Assembly: GCA_039090855.1 (NCBI GenBank)
Contig: CM076996.1
Coordinates: forward strand, 43,986,469 to 44,050,468
Length of the DNA stretch: 64,000 nt
Source: Macrothele yani
Taxonomy: Eukaryota > Arthropoda > Arachnida > Araneae > Macrothelidae
Direction: 5' to 3'
Numbering within the stretch: position 1 is the stretch's first letter; each line of letters starts with the position of its first letter. A model generated the notes under the pieces. The model was given only the letters and a program-made list of their open reading frames with translations. It was not told the DNA's origin and ran no database searches. The translations under genes were made by a program, and so were the position numbers. This document shows positions 32,695 through 43,718 of this stretch, in pieces.

Positions 32695-34246
32695 CACTGG
32701 CGTGCAAAAATTAAGGGCGAGATGGTTTTTAGAATGTAACGTCGTGCAGAACTGCTCCACATCGATTCAAATCATACCATAAGATCCCCAAGATGTAAGA
32801 ACATGGGACAAGTGAGCAAAACCGTCCAAACAAGGAATCCAAAGGATACAAAGGCACTTTATTGAAAAGGTAGCTTCGAGCACAACTGGACAGGAGACAG
32901 AAACGTCCATGTGACAGGCGGCTGCCAAGAAAAATCCAGTCTTCAGTAGGGGATATGATCACCCCTGACTGCGTTGCAGGATTTACAACGTCTGTCCATG
33001 CTGAGGACGAGGTTGTCAAGGAGCTGTTGAGGCATCGCGGCCCATTCCTCTTGTAGCGCCAATCGCGGCTGCGGAATCGTTGCTGGTGGCTGGTGACGTG
33101 CTGCCAAGCGTCTCCCGAGAATGTCCCACACGTGTTCGATTGGATTTAGGTCCGGGGTCCTCGCCGGCCGATCCCTGCGTTGAATATCTTTACTCTCCAA
33201 CAGCTCTGCGACAGCCACTGTACGATGAGGTGTAGCGTTCTCGTCCATGAAGAGAAACTCAGGATTCTCAACACCTCTAAACAGACGCACGTGAGTCAGG
33301 AGAGCCTCGGTACAATAGCGGACACCAGTGACTGAACCTCCTTGGAAGATGTGGAGGTCAGTACGGCTACCAAGCATGATACCGCACCAAACGAGAACTC
33401 CGCCACCTCCAAACCGGTCCCTTTCGATGATGTTGGAGGTGAGATTATGTGTTCCATGCTTTATCCAGATGTGTATACGTCCAGAATCGCTCGTCAGACT
33501 AAATCGGCTCTCATCCGTAAAGAGAACTCGACCCCATTGCTTATGTGTCCAGTTCTTGTGTTTCTGGCACCACAGAAACCGCCGTCTACGATGAGCAGGC
33601 GTTAATGGCACACACCGTACTGGTCGTCGTGCAAATAGACCACTTTTGTGCAGCCTCCTGGCCACAGTAAAACGCGATAACGGACGTCCAGTTGTCTGTT
33701 GCATGTGCCTTGCGATTTCTCCCGCTGTCTGCCGTCTGTCTCTTCTCGCCTGTACGACAATATACCGGTCATCCGCCGCCATGGTTGCTCGTGGATGACC
33801 ACTGCTAAACTCTCGGACAGCTGTTCCAGTCGTTTGAAATGCTCTCCAAGCTCGTGAAACGATGCTGTGAGCGATCCCGAACTCCTCGGCCACACTAGTC
33901 ACACTTCGACCTTCTTCCAACTTCCCAATGACGCGACCTCGGGTAAAGTTATCCAGATGTAGTCTACTGGATTGCCTGTTGGCCATATCACACGATGGCA
34001 GCAACTCTAAGTCGTCCAAACCGATGTACACCGTGCAATAGCTTCCACCGAATTGCTGAGCGTACACCGCCCGTGTGCTTTATACCCTTCCGACACTCCC
34101 GCCGCCCCGTCATGCTGCATATATACGCATGCCCTATCTTACCGGACCCTAGTCTACCTCCTGAGTGGTCTTTCGGTCCGTTCTGCCTGCTAGTTCCGCT
34201 GTTGTGCTAATTTCTCCTCTTCGTCCTTAATTTTTGCACACCAGTG
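32695..34246 (-). mobile_element. Complete Tc1 element (1552 bp)
   Basis: The left end cactggcgtgcaaaaattaa and the right end (complement cactggtgtgcaaaaattaa) are near-identical TIRs, with TA at 32693-32694 and 34247-34248. It carries one uninterrupted transposase frame. Confidence 0.95.
32943..33986 (-). CDS. Tc1 transposase, open frame, catalytic Asp249 replaced by Glu
   Basis: 347-residue DDE transposase of the Tc1 clade, normal length and without stop or frameshift. I start at the ATG of MANRQSSR (33986), as in the sister copy at 1610. The frame is open a further 27 codons upstream, but that part lies in the leader. Two helix-turn-helix regions span about residues 14-60 and 75-118. The first catalytic Asp is D158 (FTDESRF) and the final Glu is E284 (PDLNPIEHVW). 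The second Asp, expected immediately before Asn in the FMD-D-N motif, is Glu: FMDENATPH, codon GAG at 33240-33242, where the sister copy has GAC. With E249 to E284 at DD34E spacing, the substitution falls exactly on the catalytic position. The protein probably binds ends but may not cleave. A copying or assembly error cannot be excluded. Confidence 0.9.
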   Translation of the reverse strand: MANRQSSRLHLDNFTRGRVIGKLEEGRSVTSVAEEFGIAHSIVSRAWRAFQTTGTAVREFSSGHPRATMAADDRYIVVQARRDRRQTAGEIARHMQQTTGRPLSRFTVARRLHKSGLFARRPVRCVPLTPAHRRRRFLWCQKHKNWTHKQWGRVLFTDESRFSLTSDSGRIHIWIKHGTHNLTSNIIERDRFGGGGVLVWCGIMLGSRTDLHIFQGGSVTGVRYCTEALLTHVRLFRGVENPEFLFMDENATPHRTVAVAELLESKDIQRRDRPARTPDLNPIEHVWDILGRRLAARHQPPATIPQPRLALQEEWAAMPQQLLDNLVLSMDRRCKSCNAVRGDHIPY

Positions 34247-34269
34247 TATATAAATATACTATATATATA

Positions 34270-35656
34270 CACTCACGGACAATGAAATTTGCGCACCTAG
34301 AAGAAAACATGCTACAACCGCGAAAATGTGCAAATAGCTAGAGTGCGTGATGGTATGCAAAAGATCCATGTTTGGTGTGATTGCGCATGACCGCACATCC
34401 TGTGGTGGTGCTGCAAGCACGAACCAGCAGCCTTATAAACCGACGTGTAGTCGATGCGCCATGAAAGCGAAGAGCACCGGCCGATGCTAGCAAGAGTACA
34501 GAGTAACAAGAATGCTGGGTAGACACAAGAGACTTTGATTTACGCAACTTACAGTTTTTGAGAGAAGCCTGATCATCGGGCTGAAAACCGCAGGGTGGTC
34601 GGCACACCGTATAGCCCGCCACGTGGATCATTCTGACCATACCGTCCGACTGTATTGGGAGCAGTGGACGCGTGACGGCACTGCCACACCACGGAGAGGC
34701 TCCGAACGGACCAGGAGGACCACAGGTAGAGAGGATTGACGGATCGTGCACCAGGCACGAACGGATCCCACGGTGACCTGGTCAACTATACAGGCAGATG
34801 TAGTGGCTCCTGTCTGCCCACGAACCATTTCCCGAAGCCTCGCGGAAGCGATTCTGCTATCCCAGCGCCTTTTACGTGTGCTGCCATTAACACCAAAACA
34901 TCGCCGAATCCGTGTGCAGTGGTGCCAGGCCAGAGCGACGTGGAACGCCACAAACTGGCGACGTGTGGTGTTTAGCGATCACTGCCGCTTCGTTTTGGGG
35001 ACAGATGATCATCGTGTCCCGGTGTGGAGGTTCCCGCGTCAACAGCACGATCACAACCTCGCTATCGAGGGCCACACGTCCCTCACTGCAGGCATTATGG
35101 TCTAGGGAGACATTGCCAACGATAGGCGATCAGCTCTAGTAGTGGTATGTTGATCATTGACGGGCCAGCGGTATGTGGATGAGATCCTGCGGCTTCATGT
35201 GCTCCCATTGCTGGCCGGGATCCTGGGCGCGCTATACCAGTAGGATAATGCCCACCCGAACATGGCTCGGGTCGCCCAGACACTTCAATGGCCTGCCCGC
35301 TCCCCGGACATGTTCCCTATCGAGCATGTGTGGGACCAGTTGAAGCTCCGGCTGCCGCCGTGCCGCAACATCAGGGATTTGGAGCACACCGTCTAAAACG
35401 TGTGGGCCAGACTGCCGCAGGACAACATCAGGCTTCTGTTCGCCTCCATGCCGGACCGTATTGCAGCATGTATCGCCGCACGAGGCGCGACACGCTATTG
35501 AAGATGACCGGACTGCGTGCCACAGATCCCTCTGTAATTGTCCTGCAGCTCTGTTTTTCCATCATGTGTATCATTCATCTGTATCATTACGTCCATAAAA
35601 TTTCTGTTCAATCCGATGCTTCCTTCTCGGTGCGCAAATTTCATTGTCCGTGAGTG
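34270..35656 (+). mobile_element. Full-length Tc1 element (1387 bp)
   Basis: TIRs cactcacggacaatgaaatt at the left and its complement at the right (aatttcattgtccgtgagtg). TA lies on the left (34268-34269); the right flank is TG, a likely mutation of TA. Confidence 0.9.
34515..35503 (+). pseudogene. Tc1 transposase relic
   Basis: Across frames it reads GLKTAGWSAHRIARHVDHSD then VRLYWEQWTRDGTA (helix-turn-helix). From 34746 the frame is VHQARTDPTVTWSTIQADVV, PLTPKHRRIRVQWCQARATW and RRVVFSDHCRF. The Asp is kept but the following E-S is changed to H-C. Next are VPVWRFPRQQHD and a stop right after TAGIMV. Further on come TGQRYVDEILRLHVLPLLAG, a stop just before the DNAHPNMARVAQ block, SPDMFPIEHVWDQL (Glu kept) and a C-terminal ACIAARGATRY. 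Three stops or shifts are visible. Confidence 0.85.
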
Positions 35657-35803
35657 TGTTTGATTTCACGAGTGTTTCCAGGTCAGTAGTGACGGCGCAG
35701 ATGGTCAGTTGTATATAAAAATGTAGCCAGTAATATCGTGTATCTAAATCATATAGCGTTGTGTGTTGGTGGCTAATGGTTTTGTGGTTTTCAAGTCCGG
35801 AAG

Positions 35804-36857
35804 TATGGAGTGTCAAGTACAGAGGAATGAACATTTCCGACATCTGCTCTTCTACGAGTTTAACAAGGGATCCACAGCCGCCGCGACTATTCGACAAATT
35901 TGTGCTGTGTATGGGGAGGATGCTGTCGCTCCGAGGACAGCCCGCAAATAGTTTGAGCGGTTCCGAGGTGGCAATTTTGACCTCAACGACCCTTCACGCT
36001 GAGGTCGTCCATCTCACTTTGATGAGGATCGTTTGAACCATCTCATCCACTTGGATCCGCGTCAAATCACACGCGAATTGGCCACTGAGATAGACTGTGA
36101 TCAGGCCACCGTGGTGCGACACCTGGAACGTATGGGAAAGGTCCAGAAATTGGGGTCTTGGGTGCCTCACTGTCTCACTGAGGTCAAGAATCAGCGTGTT
36201 GCCATATGTGGTTCCTTGCTCGCCCGTTATCACGAATGTTCTCAGCAACACAAACCCTTTCTGTCTCGTATTGTTACTGGAGATGAAAGTGGTGCCTGTA
36301 CGTGAATTTCAGGCATCGGAGGGAATTGGTTAAGCCCAAAGAAGACGCCCACACCACGTCCAAACCATGACCTTCATCCTGCGAAGATCATGCTGTGTGT
36401 CTGGTCGGACATGAAAGGCATTATTCACTGGGAAACGCTGCCGAGGAATCGGACCATTAACGCTGTACTCTATAATAGCGAGCAAGTCCGCCGTGTAGAG
36501 GGAGCAATGCAGCAGAAACGGCCACATCGGCGCCATGGTGTCATTCTCCAACATATTAACACACGCCCTCACAGTGCAAACATGACCAAAATGGCCATTC
36601 AGGACATGAAATGGGACATCCTTACACATCCGGCCTTTTACCCAGATATCGTTCCTTCCAGACTACCCACCTGTTGCGATCTCTGTCGAACGCACTCCGT
36701 GGCAGAACATTCAACAATGATGCTGATCTCCAGAATTTCCTTGATGATTTCTTCGCATCAAAAACTGCACGTTTTTTTTCAAGAATGGAATTGCAGACCT
36801 ATGCAAAAGTTGGGACACCATCGTAAACAATGGGGGAGGGGGATACATAGTTGATTG
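35804..36857 (+). pseudogene. Mariner transposase relic
   Basis: It starts MECQVQRNEHFRHLLFYEFN. It continues after a TAG (35949-35951) as FERFRGGNFDLNDPSR, a TGA, then FDEDRLNHLIHLDPRQITRE and VQKLGSWVPHCLTEVKNQRV. The first catalytic region is RIVTGDESGACT followed by a TGA. It then reads WLSPKKTPTPRPNHDLHPAK, MLCVWSDMKGIIHWETL and RRHGVILQHINTRPHSANMT. In that last block the catalytic Asp of the usual HDNARPH is Ile. The C-terminus drifts between frames to a GGGYIVD-like end. Terminal repeats were not identified. Confidence 0.85.
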
Positions 36858-38381
36858 ATTCCGTGTTCCCTTCAGATGTAAAACATTCCTGTAGTGCGGT
36901 GAATTAAACGGCATGAACTTATGCATCAACCCAATATAAATAATTGGGAATTGTTTGGTGATTAGCAACCAATATTTTCAAGCTTTTCTTCGTAGTATTT
37001 TTTTTTTCTACCTAAAAGGCCGTAACGCATTGCTGTACCTTAGCCTACTGTTGTATTCATTCTTACGGAAATAGCACCGGACCGGCTGTGACCCTAAATG
37101 AGGGTCAGGTGGCTTCTGTTAGCTTTAGATGTGCACGACAGTCGTTAATCCTCGGATAAAAGAAAGGTATAGCATGGATAGGAAATACGCACGATTAGAT
37201 GCTTTATCTCTGTTATCTGGGAGTGTTTTGGAATGATTTATGTGATTCTGTGTTATTGAAGAACGTTTTTAATTCGCTTTTTCTTTTTTTAATTTGTTCC
37301 CTGGTATAAAGAGATATCTGTTATACTCGATACTCAAAGGCATTCCTATAGTTTTAGGAAGTTTTATAAGGCTTCGAAATGAATATAAGACTAATATACT
37401 TATTCGCTGCTTCAGCAAGCAAAGATTACAATAATCGGAAGCAAATGTGCGTATGTAGAAATCTTCAAAGCGCTTTGCCAGCAGCAGATTTTACCGAGTC
37501 TCAAAGATTGCCTTTTCGGCTGAGTGGGCTCCTGCGTTGTGTCGCAGGCTTGTTAAGAGTAGATGCTAGGCTAGGTGTTACTCACTGACTGGGGGATCCC
37601 TGTGCATTTACCAGAGAAAAGGAAAACTGATGGATTCGAAGCAAGAGGGGGATGTGTGTTAACTCAAGCATGCCCTGACAAATGGAGACAAGCTGGGCGT
37701 GGTTTCCTGCAATCTCTTGAAGTAAGGGTGGTTGGCGTGCGACCCAGGCAGGGACTGCAAATCCGATGAAATCCCAAGCTTCATACAATCACCACATCCT
37801 CTCTGATTGACTGACGTCATGAACATTAGGACTTCTTTTAAACTTAGTCCCATTCCGACCATTCTAAGATTTATTTTTCACTGCTCTGTAATTTTCTGAT
37901 TCCACCAGCCCCCCTCTTGTCTTTTCGGCTTTGTATCTTACTATTGTTTTATTTTTTTTTCTTCAGTTTCCTTGTTTCTCCTTCCCTAAACGATGGCGCA
38001 ATACGATTTTCCGAAATCGCTTAATGTTGTGGAATGAGACTCATCAGAAATGAGATAACACAAATTCATTCTTGCAGAGAATAAAAAAACAACAACTGAA
38101 ACAACCTCTTCTTTAAAGAAAGCAAAAATGTTGCAGAAATAATTTTAGAGACAGATGCCTTTCTCCTTTATCAAGCCACCCATGTTTGTATTTGGTTACA
38201 GTTAGCAATATTTTATTTCGTTGCTGCTATCAATATGACATTTTGCTCGATTGCCGCTAGCAACACTTCACTCACCTATTTCGCAACAAGTTTCATTTAT
38301 AGAACAAAACTAAATGAATTTAAAACGATCAAAATGTTACCAGGCAATGCTCTCGGTAAGTTAAAACACGCACCGGATAGG
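36858..38381. other. No gene recognised
   Basis: A stretch near 37080-37150 (gaccctaaatgagggtcagg, gacagtcgttaatcc) faintly resembles the tail of SINE family 1. Otherwise I see nothing. The short frames at 37379-37862 are unconvincing. Confidence 0.45.
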
Positions 38382-38438
38382 TCCAAATAGTGGGATTAAA
38401 ATGCCGTCTAGGCACTTTAAAAATTTATCCGTATAAAT

Positions 38439-38483
38439 ACACAAGCGCTTTCGAAATCATCAGGAGATTTCATCATCAGGTGT
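38439..38483 (-). ncRNA. Hammerhead-like ribozyme motif (outer left)
   Basis: On the minus strand: stem I acac/gtgt, core CTGATGA, an extra T, stem II gaaatc-tcct-gatgatttc, then GAAA. A two-pair stem III (AG..CT) and T at the cleavage position follow. This matches the CUGANGA...GAAA hammerhead pattern. The extra base before stem II and very short stem III depart from the textbook form. Confidence 0.5.
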
Positions 38484-38517
38484 GATACTTAAAAGGTAAA
38501 GAGGCACTTCACATAAT

Positions 38518-38806
38518 AACTCCATGGTGGCTAGGTAACCAGCGAGACACACGCTTGACGTAGATACTGAATTAGGTCTTGAGTTCAGATATGTTACATC
38601 GTAGATGACATAGATCAGCTGTTGCTACTAGTGCATCTTTAACTTAACTTATTTGTAACTGCATTCAGTTACTCACTTTTTGCAACTTGTTCTGTGGCAA
38701 CAGCTGACTAGGCATCTACGATGTAGCATATCTAAACTCAAGACCTCATTAGGTATCTACATCAAGCGTGTGTCTCCCTGGTTATCCAGCCACCGTGGAG
38801 TTACTA
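38518..38806. repeat. Internal palindrome, about 105-bp arms
   Basis: The left arm 38518-38624 and right arm 38697-38806 are inverted copies containing taactccatggtggctaggt/ccaccgtggagtta, gagacacacgcttga and agtcttgag-like stretches. They are separated by about 72 bp of AT-rich sequence. Confidence 0.8.
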
Positions 38807-38931
38807 TATCACCAGGTAAAGTTGTCGAAGCACGATCTTGAAGAATCTGACGTAAAAAACACAGTGTATACTCCAACTCATAAAAATACATCAAATTTAT
38901 TCTACGTTAAAATATACACAGGTTACAAATC

Positions 38932-38974
38932 CTACAAGTACTTTCGGATGGACCATCCACCCATCTTCAGATAG
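38932..38974 (-). ncRNA. Hammerhead-like ribozyme motif (inner left)
   Basis: Minus strand: stem I ctat/gtag (one G-T pair), core CTGAAGA, T, stem II gggtgga-tgg-tccatcc (seven pairs, one G-T), GAAA, AG-TA-CT as stem III, T at the cleavage position. The inverted copy at 40273-40315 has compensating differences in stem II. Confidence 0.55.
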
Positions 38975-39177
38975 TACAAGCCAAATGAGACCTAAGAACG
39001 GCGTTGTATACATACATCGTCAAGACAACAATGCATGACGACACTTGCATGGATACCGCGCAATCTCATCGACCCAATGGGCTAGTTCGTACAAGGTGTA
39101 AACATTTACTCTGTTACATCAAGTATTATATTTCTACCATCTGGGATATCCTAGGCTGATGACTGTATAAGTGTCCT

Positions 39178-39525
39178 CTATACCGTAGGAAGAAAGTATG
39201 GCATGTCGTCGTTACAGCATTGGTCTGCATATCTACAAATATACAGAGTTTCGGCAATAAGGGTCTGTCTTTTTGTTCTAAGGCTTATTAATACACCCGC
39301 TTCATCCCATGATGGATAATGTGTTCCAGCGGCGACAAGTCTGGCTAATGTTGTATTGGTCGAGCAACATCTAACATTATACTTGTGCTCAAACAATCTT
39401 ACCCCCAAAGATCGGGTGGTGGACCCGATGTATCCTGTGTCTTTAATAGCTGAGTCACGGCTCATCATGGGGATGGCATATACTCCACTCCGATATATAA
39501 TTTGTAATTGAGCACAAGTACTCAA
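39178..39525 (-). pseudogene. Penelope-like GIY-YIG endonuclease domain, 5'-truncated
   Basis: A 115-residue open frame. G14-V15-Y16 and Y32-I33-G34 are the GIY and YIG motifs, followed by R43 and H47 (RLFEH). E92 in the IAETLYI helix is the likely catalytic Glu. In Penelope-like elements this nuclease sits after the reverse transcriptase and nicks the target. No reverse transcriptase precedes it here: the frame begins at the head-to-head junction near 39530. The C-terminus (DDMPYFLP) is followed by the terminal repeat at 39112-38804. Confidence 0.8.
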
Positions 39526-39535
39526 TTACTAATAA

Positions 39536-39797
39536 CTCTGATGCTACCTCTCTTGCACGATTAGTTAATAGAGGTATCTACCGACCAGACTGGACCAATG
39601 CCAGTGTGCTGAGCTCAAATCGTACAAAGCGATCTCTTCGATTCGCTGAAAGTTTATGTATATTATCGCACAACTCTGACTGCTGTAATGAAGAAACTCC
39701 ACGTTTCGTTCCAGTGCCTTGGGCCATGTTAATGCGGCCAGAACAGCATACTCCTATCCAGCAACACTTAACTCCTAATAATTCATTTACAGTTTGA
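39536..39797 (+). pseudogene. Penelope-like endonuclease C-terminal remnant
   Basis: The plus frame reads LARLVNRGIYRPDWTNASVL then SSNRTKRSLRFAESLCILSH and NSDCCNEETPRFVP. It aligns with LARLVAAGTHYPSWDEAGVL and RTKRQTLIAETLYI of the minus-strand copy. The GIY and YIG motifs are lost. The terminal repeat (40136-40450) follows after about 340 bp. Confidence 0.72.
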
Positions 39798-40272
39798 CGA
39801 ATAATGTCAACTTATTAATTATCCTCTGTGTATATATTTTATTCGCATATGTAATAGCAATTCATAGTATCATTTGTTGAAACCCTTTAACGCATGACAA
39901 AACTTCTACTATATTTAATGTAAACATCGTTATTGTTATCACGTGCTCGCGTAATTTGAAAATGCTTCTTGCTTTTATCCGTTGTTTTGTTTATGTATAT
40001 TGAAATACCTGACGATGGAGCACTTGGTGCTTTGAAAGATCTTGTAAGTTGTTGTGCCTTATAAATGTCTATTTTTTAGTACAGACTGTACTATTAAATA
40101 TATCTTATCGTGCTGAAAGGCTTTTCGAATTAAAATATTAAATGTTTACACCTTGTACGAACTAGCCCATTGAGACGATGAGATTGTGCAGTATCCATGC
40201 AAGTGTCGTCATGCATTGTTATCTTGACGATGTATATATACAACACCGTTCTTATGTCTCATTTGGCTTGTA

Positions 40273-40315
40273 CTACCTGAAGATGGGTGGATGGTCCACC
40301 CGAAAATACTCGTAG
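40273..40315 (+). ncRNA. Hammerhead-like ribozyme motif (inner right)
   Basis: Stem I ctac/gtag (four Watson-Crick pairs), core CTGAAGA (40277-40283), T, stem II gggtgga-tgg-tccaccc (seven pairs), GAAA (40302-40305). Stem III is weakened (A-A-TA-C-T) and C sits at the cleavage position (40311). Confidence 0.5.
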
Positions 40316-40528
40316 GACTTTTAACCTGTGTATATTTTAATTTAGAACAAATTTGATGTATTTTTATGAGTTGGAGTATACAAGTACACTTGTGTTTTCT
40401 TACGGCTGATTCTTCAAGATCGTGGTTCGACAGATTTACCTGGTGATATAGTTATTATTAGCACGAATGCTTTCACCTGATACACCATGGAGTTATTATG
40501 TGAGGCGCCTGTTTACCTTTTAAGTATC

Positions 40529-40573
40529 ACACCTGATGATGAAATCTCCTAATAATTTCGAAAGCACTTGTGT
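40529..40573 (+). ncRNA. Hammerhead-like ribozyme motif (outer right)
   Basis: Stem I acac/gtgt, CTGATGA (40533-40539), T, stem II gaaat...atttc, GAAA (40560-40563), AG-CA-CT, T. It mirrors 38439-38483. Confidence 0.5.
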
Positions 40574-40640
40574 ATTTATACGAATAAATGTTTAACGTGC
40601 CTAGACGGTATTTTAATCCCACTATTTGGAATTTAAAACG

Positions 40641-42872
40641 AATTCAACTGAGAAATAACACCTTCAATACGAAAAGACACTAAGAATAGATCTTACGACT
40701 CCGTATTTGGTGTTCAATTTAAAACATTCAATTCCAAGCTTTCGCAGACCAACTGGTTAAAATTAAACCCATTAAACCATTATGCCTCACAAAGTTTTTA
40801 GGGTTTTGACGCTGTTGTTAAGTAATTGTGAAAGATTGCAAAGAAACGCAGCCATTTGTGAAGCAACATTTTTATCTAAGTATTATACACACACTAATAT
40901 ACATACGGAATGGAAATACGAACCAAATACAATCAAATAAAAAAACCAGCATCTACCGGCCCTAGCTCTCTTCATATCCTGACGTTCGTGCTGTGGGGTC
41001 CAACTTTTACTTAAAAACTCGCTGGGAAAAATGGTCCATAACAATGGAATGTGTTGAAAATGGCTGAAATCGGATTAATACCCAGAGCGCATGAGCGGGA
41101 TCAATTCTTCCACAAATTTGCACGCCGCTAACTGCAGAAACAAACCAGGTGATTCCAACTTGAAAGATATACTTCTTCTTTCCAGCAGGTAAAGTTTCCT
41201 CCTTTTTATGGCCGCAATATAAGGCATAGCAGGAACGCGAATTGGGACTTCCACTTCGTCTGAAATTTCGTCTCCCCAGTTTACAACCGCTAATGACCCC
41301 AATATAAAGCACACCGGGTAAAAAAGCATAAGGGGAAAAGGCACAGCGGGAAGACACCCTCCAGATCAAAACGTAGTGACATCACTCAAACGTGACTTGT
41401 GTACACCACGGTTTTGAGGTGACGTCACACATTGAGTTAGAGAGAGAAAGTAAATGAGCATTGTTTTTTGCAACAGTAATAAATTAATGTCCTTAGCTAA
41501 TTATTCGTTGAACATGTAACATAATCAACTAAATCTGACAAAGCAAATTAAAGGTGACTGTCAAAAGAATCAGCAACGTAAGTAAAAACTTTAACTGGCT
41601 TATTCTCCAGCAAGTAGTAGTAGTCACGAACATCAAATAGCAGCCACAAATTACACGTTTTCCCTACTTAGCTTTTAGTTGGCAATCATCAATTCGTAAA
41701 TCATCAGATAACGCTCAACAGCAAGCTCGTATAATTTTAACAAATATAACAATCGCTTCTCTTTGAACGTTTTTCGTCTCTCTAACACTCAACACTCTCA
41801 ACTTTGCTTTTTATTTTCATTTGACTTACTTCCAGCGTTGCCAAAATTTGTTTTGAGAAGTAATGTGCCGTTCAGTAGGAAAATATCTAACGGAAGTAAC
41901 GAAATTTACATAACAATCAGAAACTCAAAAAGATTAAATTAGAGGTATATGTCACAACCTGGGGTCGCAGCCACGTAGTGCTCACAGGGCTTGATCTCCC
42001 TCCAGAAGCACTATTTTGCGTCCCCTCGGTGTTCATAAAACAGGTCAAGCTTAATGCGGAGTGGAAGAACCGAAAATTTACCCAAACATATATTTAAAAA
42101 ATGAACATCATGCATTTATACATAGTTTATGGTTTGTACTCTTTCAAACAGCCTTTTTGTCTTTTTTCCCGAGCGTTGGTGCGTATTGCTGTGGCGCCTT
42201 AATGCAGTAAGACAAGGTGAGAATGAAAAAATAAAAAGAAAGATGTAAAATCTAGCTGCTATGCTACAAAGCAGAAGTGAAATCCTCCGCATTCAAGTTC
42301 ATAAGCGTTTGCAGGATTCAGTTAGGATAGAATATATTGGTGGTCGTTTGTGGGATTTTTCAGTTTACATCAGGAGACAGGTTTGGCATTTTATTATTTT
42401 ACAATCAACACATGTGCGCCAACAAGTCAAAACCTTATGGCAACTTTGAAAGTTTTGTCTATTTCTCTCAGATGACCTACTCAGTAGTGACACTGAGAGT
42501 ACAAGCAGGAGCCGTATATGAGGTTGGTGTGAATTCTTCTTGCTGTGATTCTCGTGCTGCTTTCGAAAAGAAACTATTTCTTGTTGAGTCCCATATTTTT
42601 CTCATTTCAAGTGCATCCTCCTGACCATTAAAAAGGGAAAACCTCAAATGATACTACATCATACTCTCACAAGAAAAATATTTTCACTGTACGCGTCCTC
42701 CATGATTTTCGAGATACAAATGCATAATATAGTGAAAAGCAAGGGGCTAAAAAAATTCTAAAAGTTATATGGTTTACTATATCTAAAATAATATACAAGA
42801 TATTTGAAGTTGTTTACGATTTGATCTTGGCTTCCAGTTTTAGTCATAAGTTGTTCCTTATTAATAATTATA

Positions 42873-42927
<55 letters not shown>

Positions 42928-43144
42928 ATAAATTTGTATGGGAGAAAAAATAATGTGCTATTGCTTTGCTCTCTGCTTCGATTCTAATCGACCGCCCCAT
43001 CTGACACACTAGCTCCCGGACCACAAAACACCCTGGCTGAGCCCCCTGTCACAACCCATTAAACCTATTTAGGTTCCACATTGTATGGAAAAGAGTCTCC
43101 GGATACCAATGCTTTTTATACAATACTGCATTTACGGAAAATTC
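40641..43144. other. No supported gene; AAT microsatellite
   Basis: (AAT)n running into (ATT)n lies at about 42868-42927. Overlapping minus-strand frames at 41007-41369 and 41075-41344 have no recognised domain and no clear splice sites. The phrase ccaagctttcgcagaccaac at about 40735 resembles the loops of the 9.4- and 50.5-kb repeats. Confidence 0.45.
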
Positions 43145-43245
43145 AATGTACAGTTCGCCCACCTTTCGCCACAATTACATTGTGCACCCATCTTGGCACA
43201 CTTTCAATGAAATTCTGGTAAGTAGACGCAGGTTAATTGTTCCAG
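43145..43245 (-). pseudogene. C-terminal scrap of a Tc1 transposase
   Basis: The minus strand reads YQNFIESVPRWVHNVIVAKG then GRTVH, matching the usual Tc1 C-terminus (I..M PRR...VI.A.GG.T.Y). Nothing else of the element remains. Confidence 0.6.
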
Positions 43246-43718
43246 AGTTGTATAAAAATAAAATGTATCTGCGTACACAACCACTAAAGCAGAAAACTTG
43301 CTGCAAACCCGCGAATCACAATAACAATAGAATAAGATAATTTAAAGAAAAATTAATGTAATGATAAATAATTATTAGAACATTACAGATATCAGAGAGG
43401 ACAAAAGTACATTACGACTGAATCCACAAAAAGGTATGCAAAATGGACCTTAAGGTCAAAACTTAAAAATATTGGAGTATAAACCTCATAAAAACAAGAG
43501 ACTAATTAAAGAACATTTTTATATCTAGAAAAACAGTTCCGTTAATGAACCTTCAAAAATTATATATATAATTTTCAACAACTTAATTCAAAAATAGTAG
43601 ACTTATAAAATACATAAGAAAAATATTTTAATTTAGTAACTGTCATCTGCAAGAGGAAGCTGTCAATAAAATTAAAGGCTTTCTGTGTAAACGAAACTAT
43701 CGTTACAGTTCCTATATA

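Larger units (their letters stand above)
38382..40640. mobile_element. Two Penelope-like element ends in head-to-head arrangement
   Basis: The halves mirror each other. 38382-38530 is the inverse of 40485-40640, and 38804-39112 is the inverse of 40136-40450. GIY-YIG endonuclease remnants read outward from the centre (39178-39525 minus; 39536-39797 plus). Each coding remnant is followed by the same terminal repeat with a hammerhead-like core. Reverse-transcriptase sequence is missing from both, as expected for 5'-truncated copies. Confidence 0.75.

Noticed and set aside
41007..41369. Overlapping minus-strand frames of 120 and 89 codons
   Set aside because: Two frames are open at once, no domain is recognised and no convincing splice sites flank them.
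41941..42060. Possible exon on the minus strand near 41.95-42.06 kb
   Set aside because: One frame is open for about 40 codons, but acceptor and donor sites are ambiguous and no partner exon with matching phase was found.
42868..42927. AAT/ATT run as an origin or matrix-attachment site
   Set aside because: Simple microsatellite; nothing else supports such a function.
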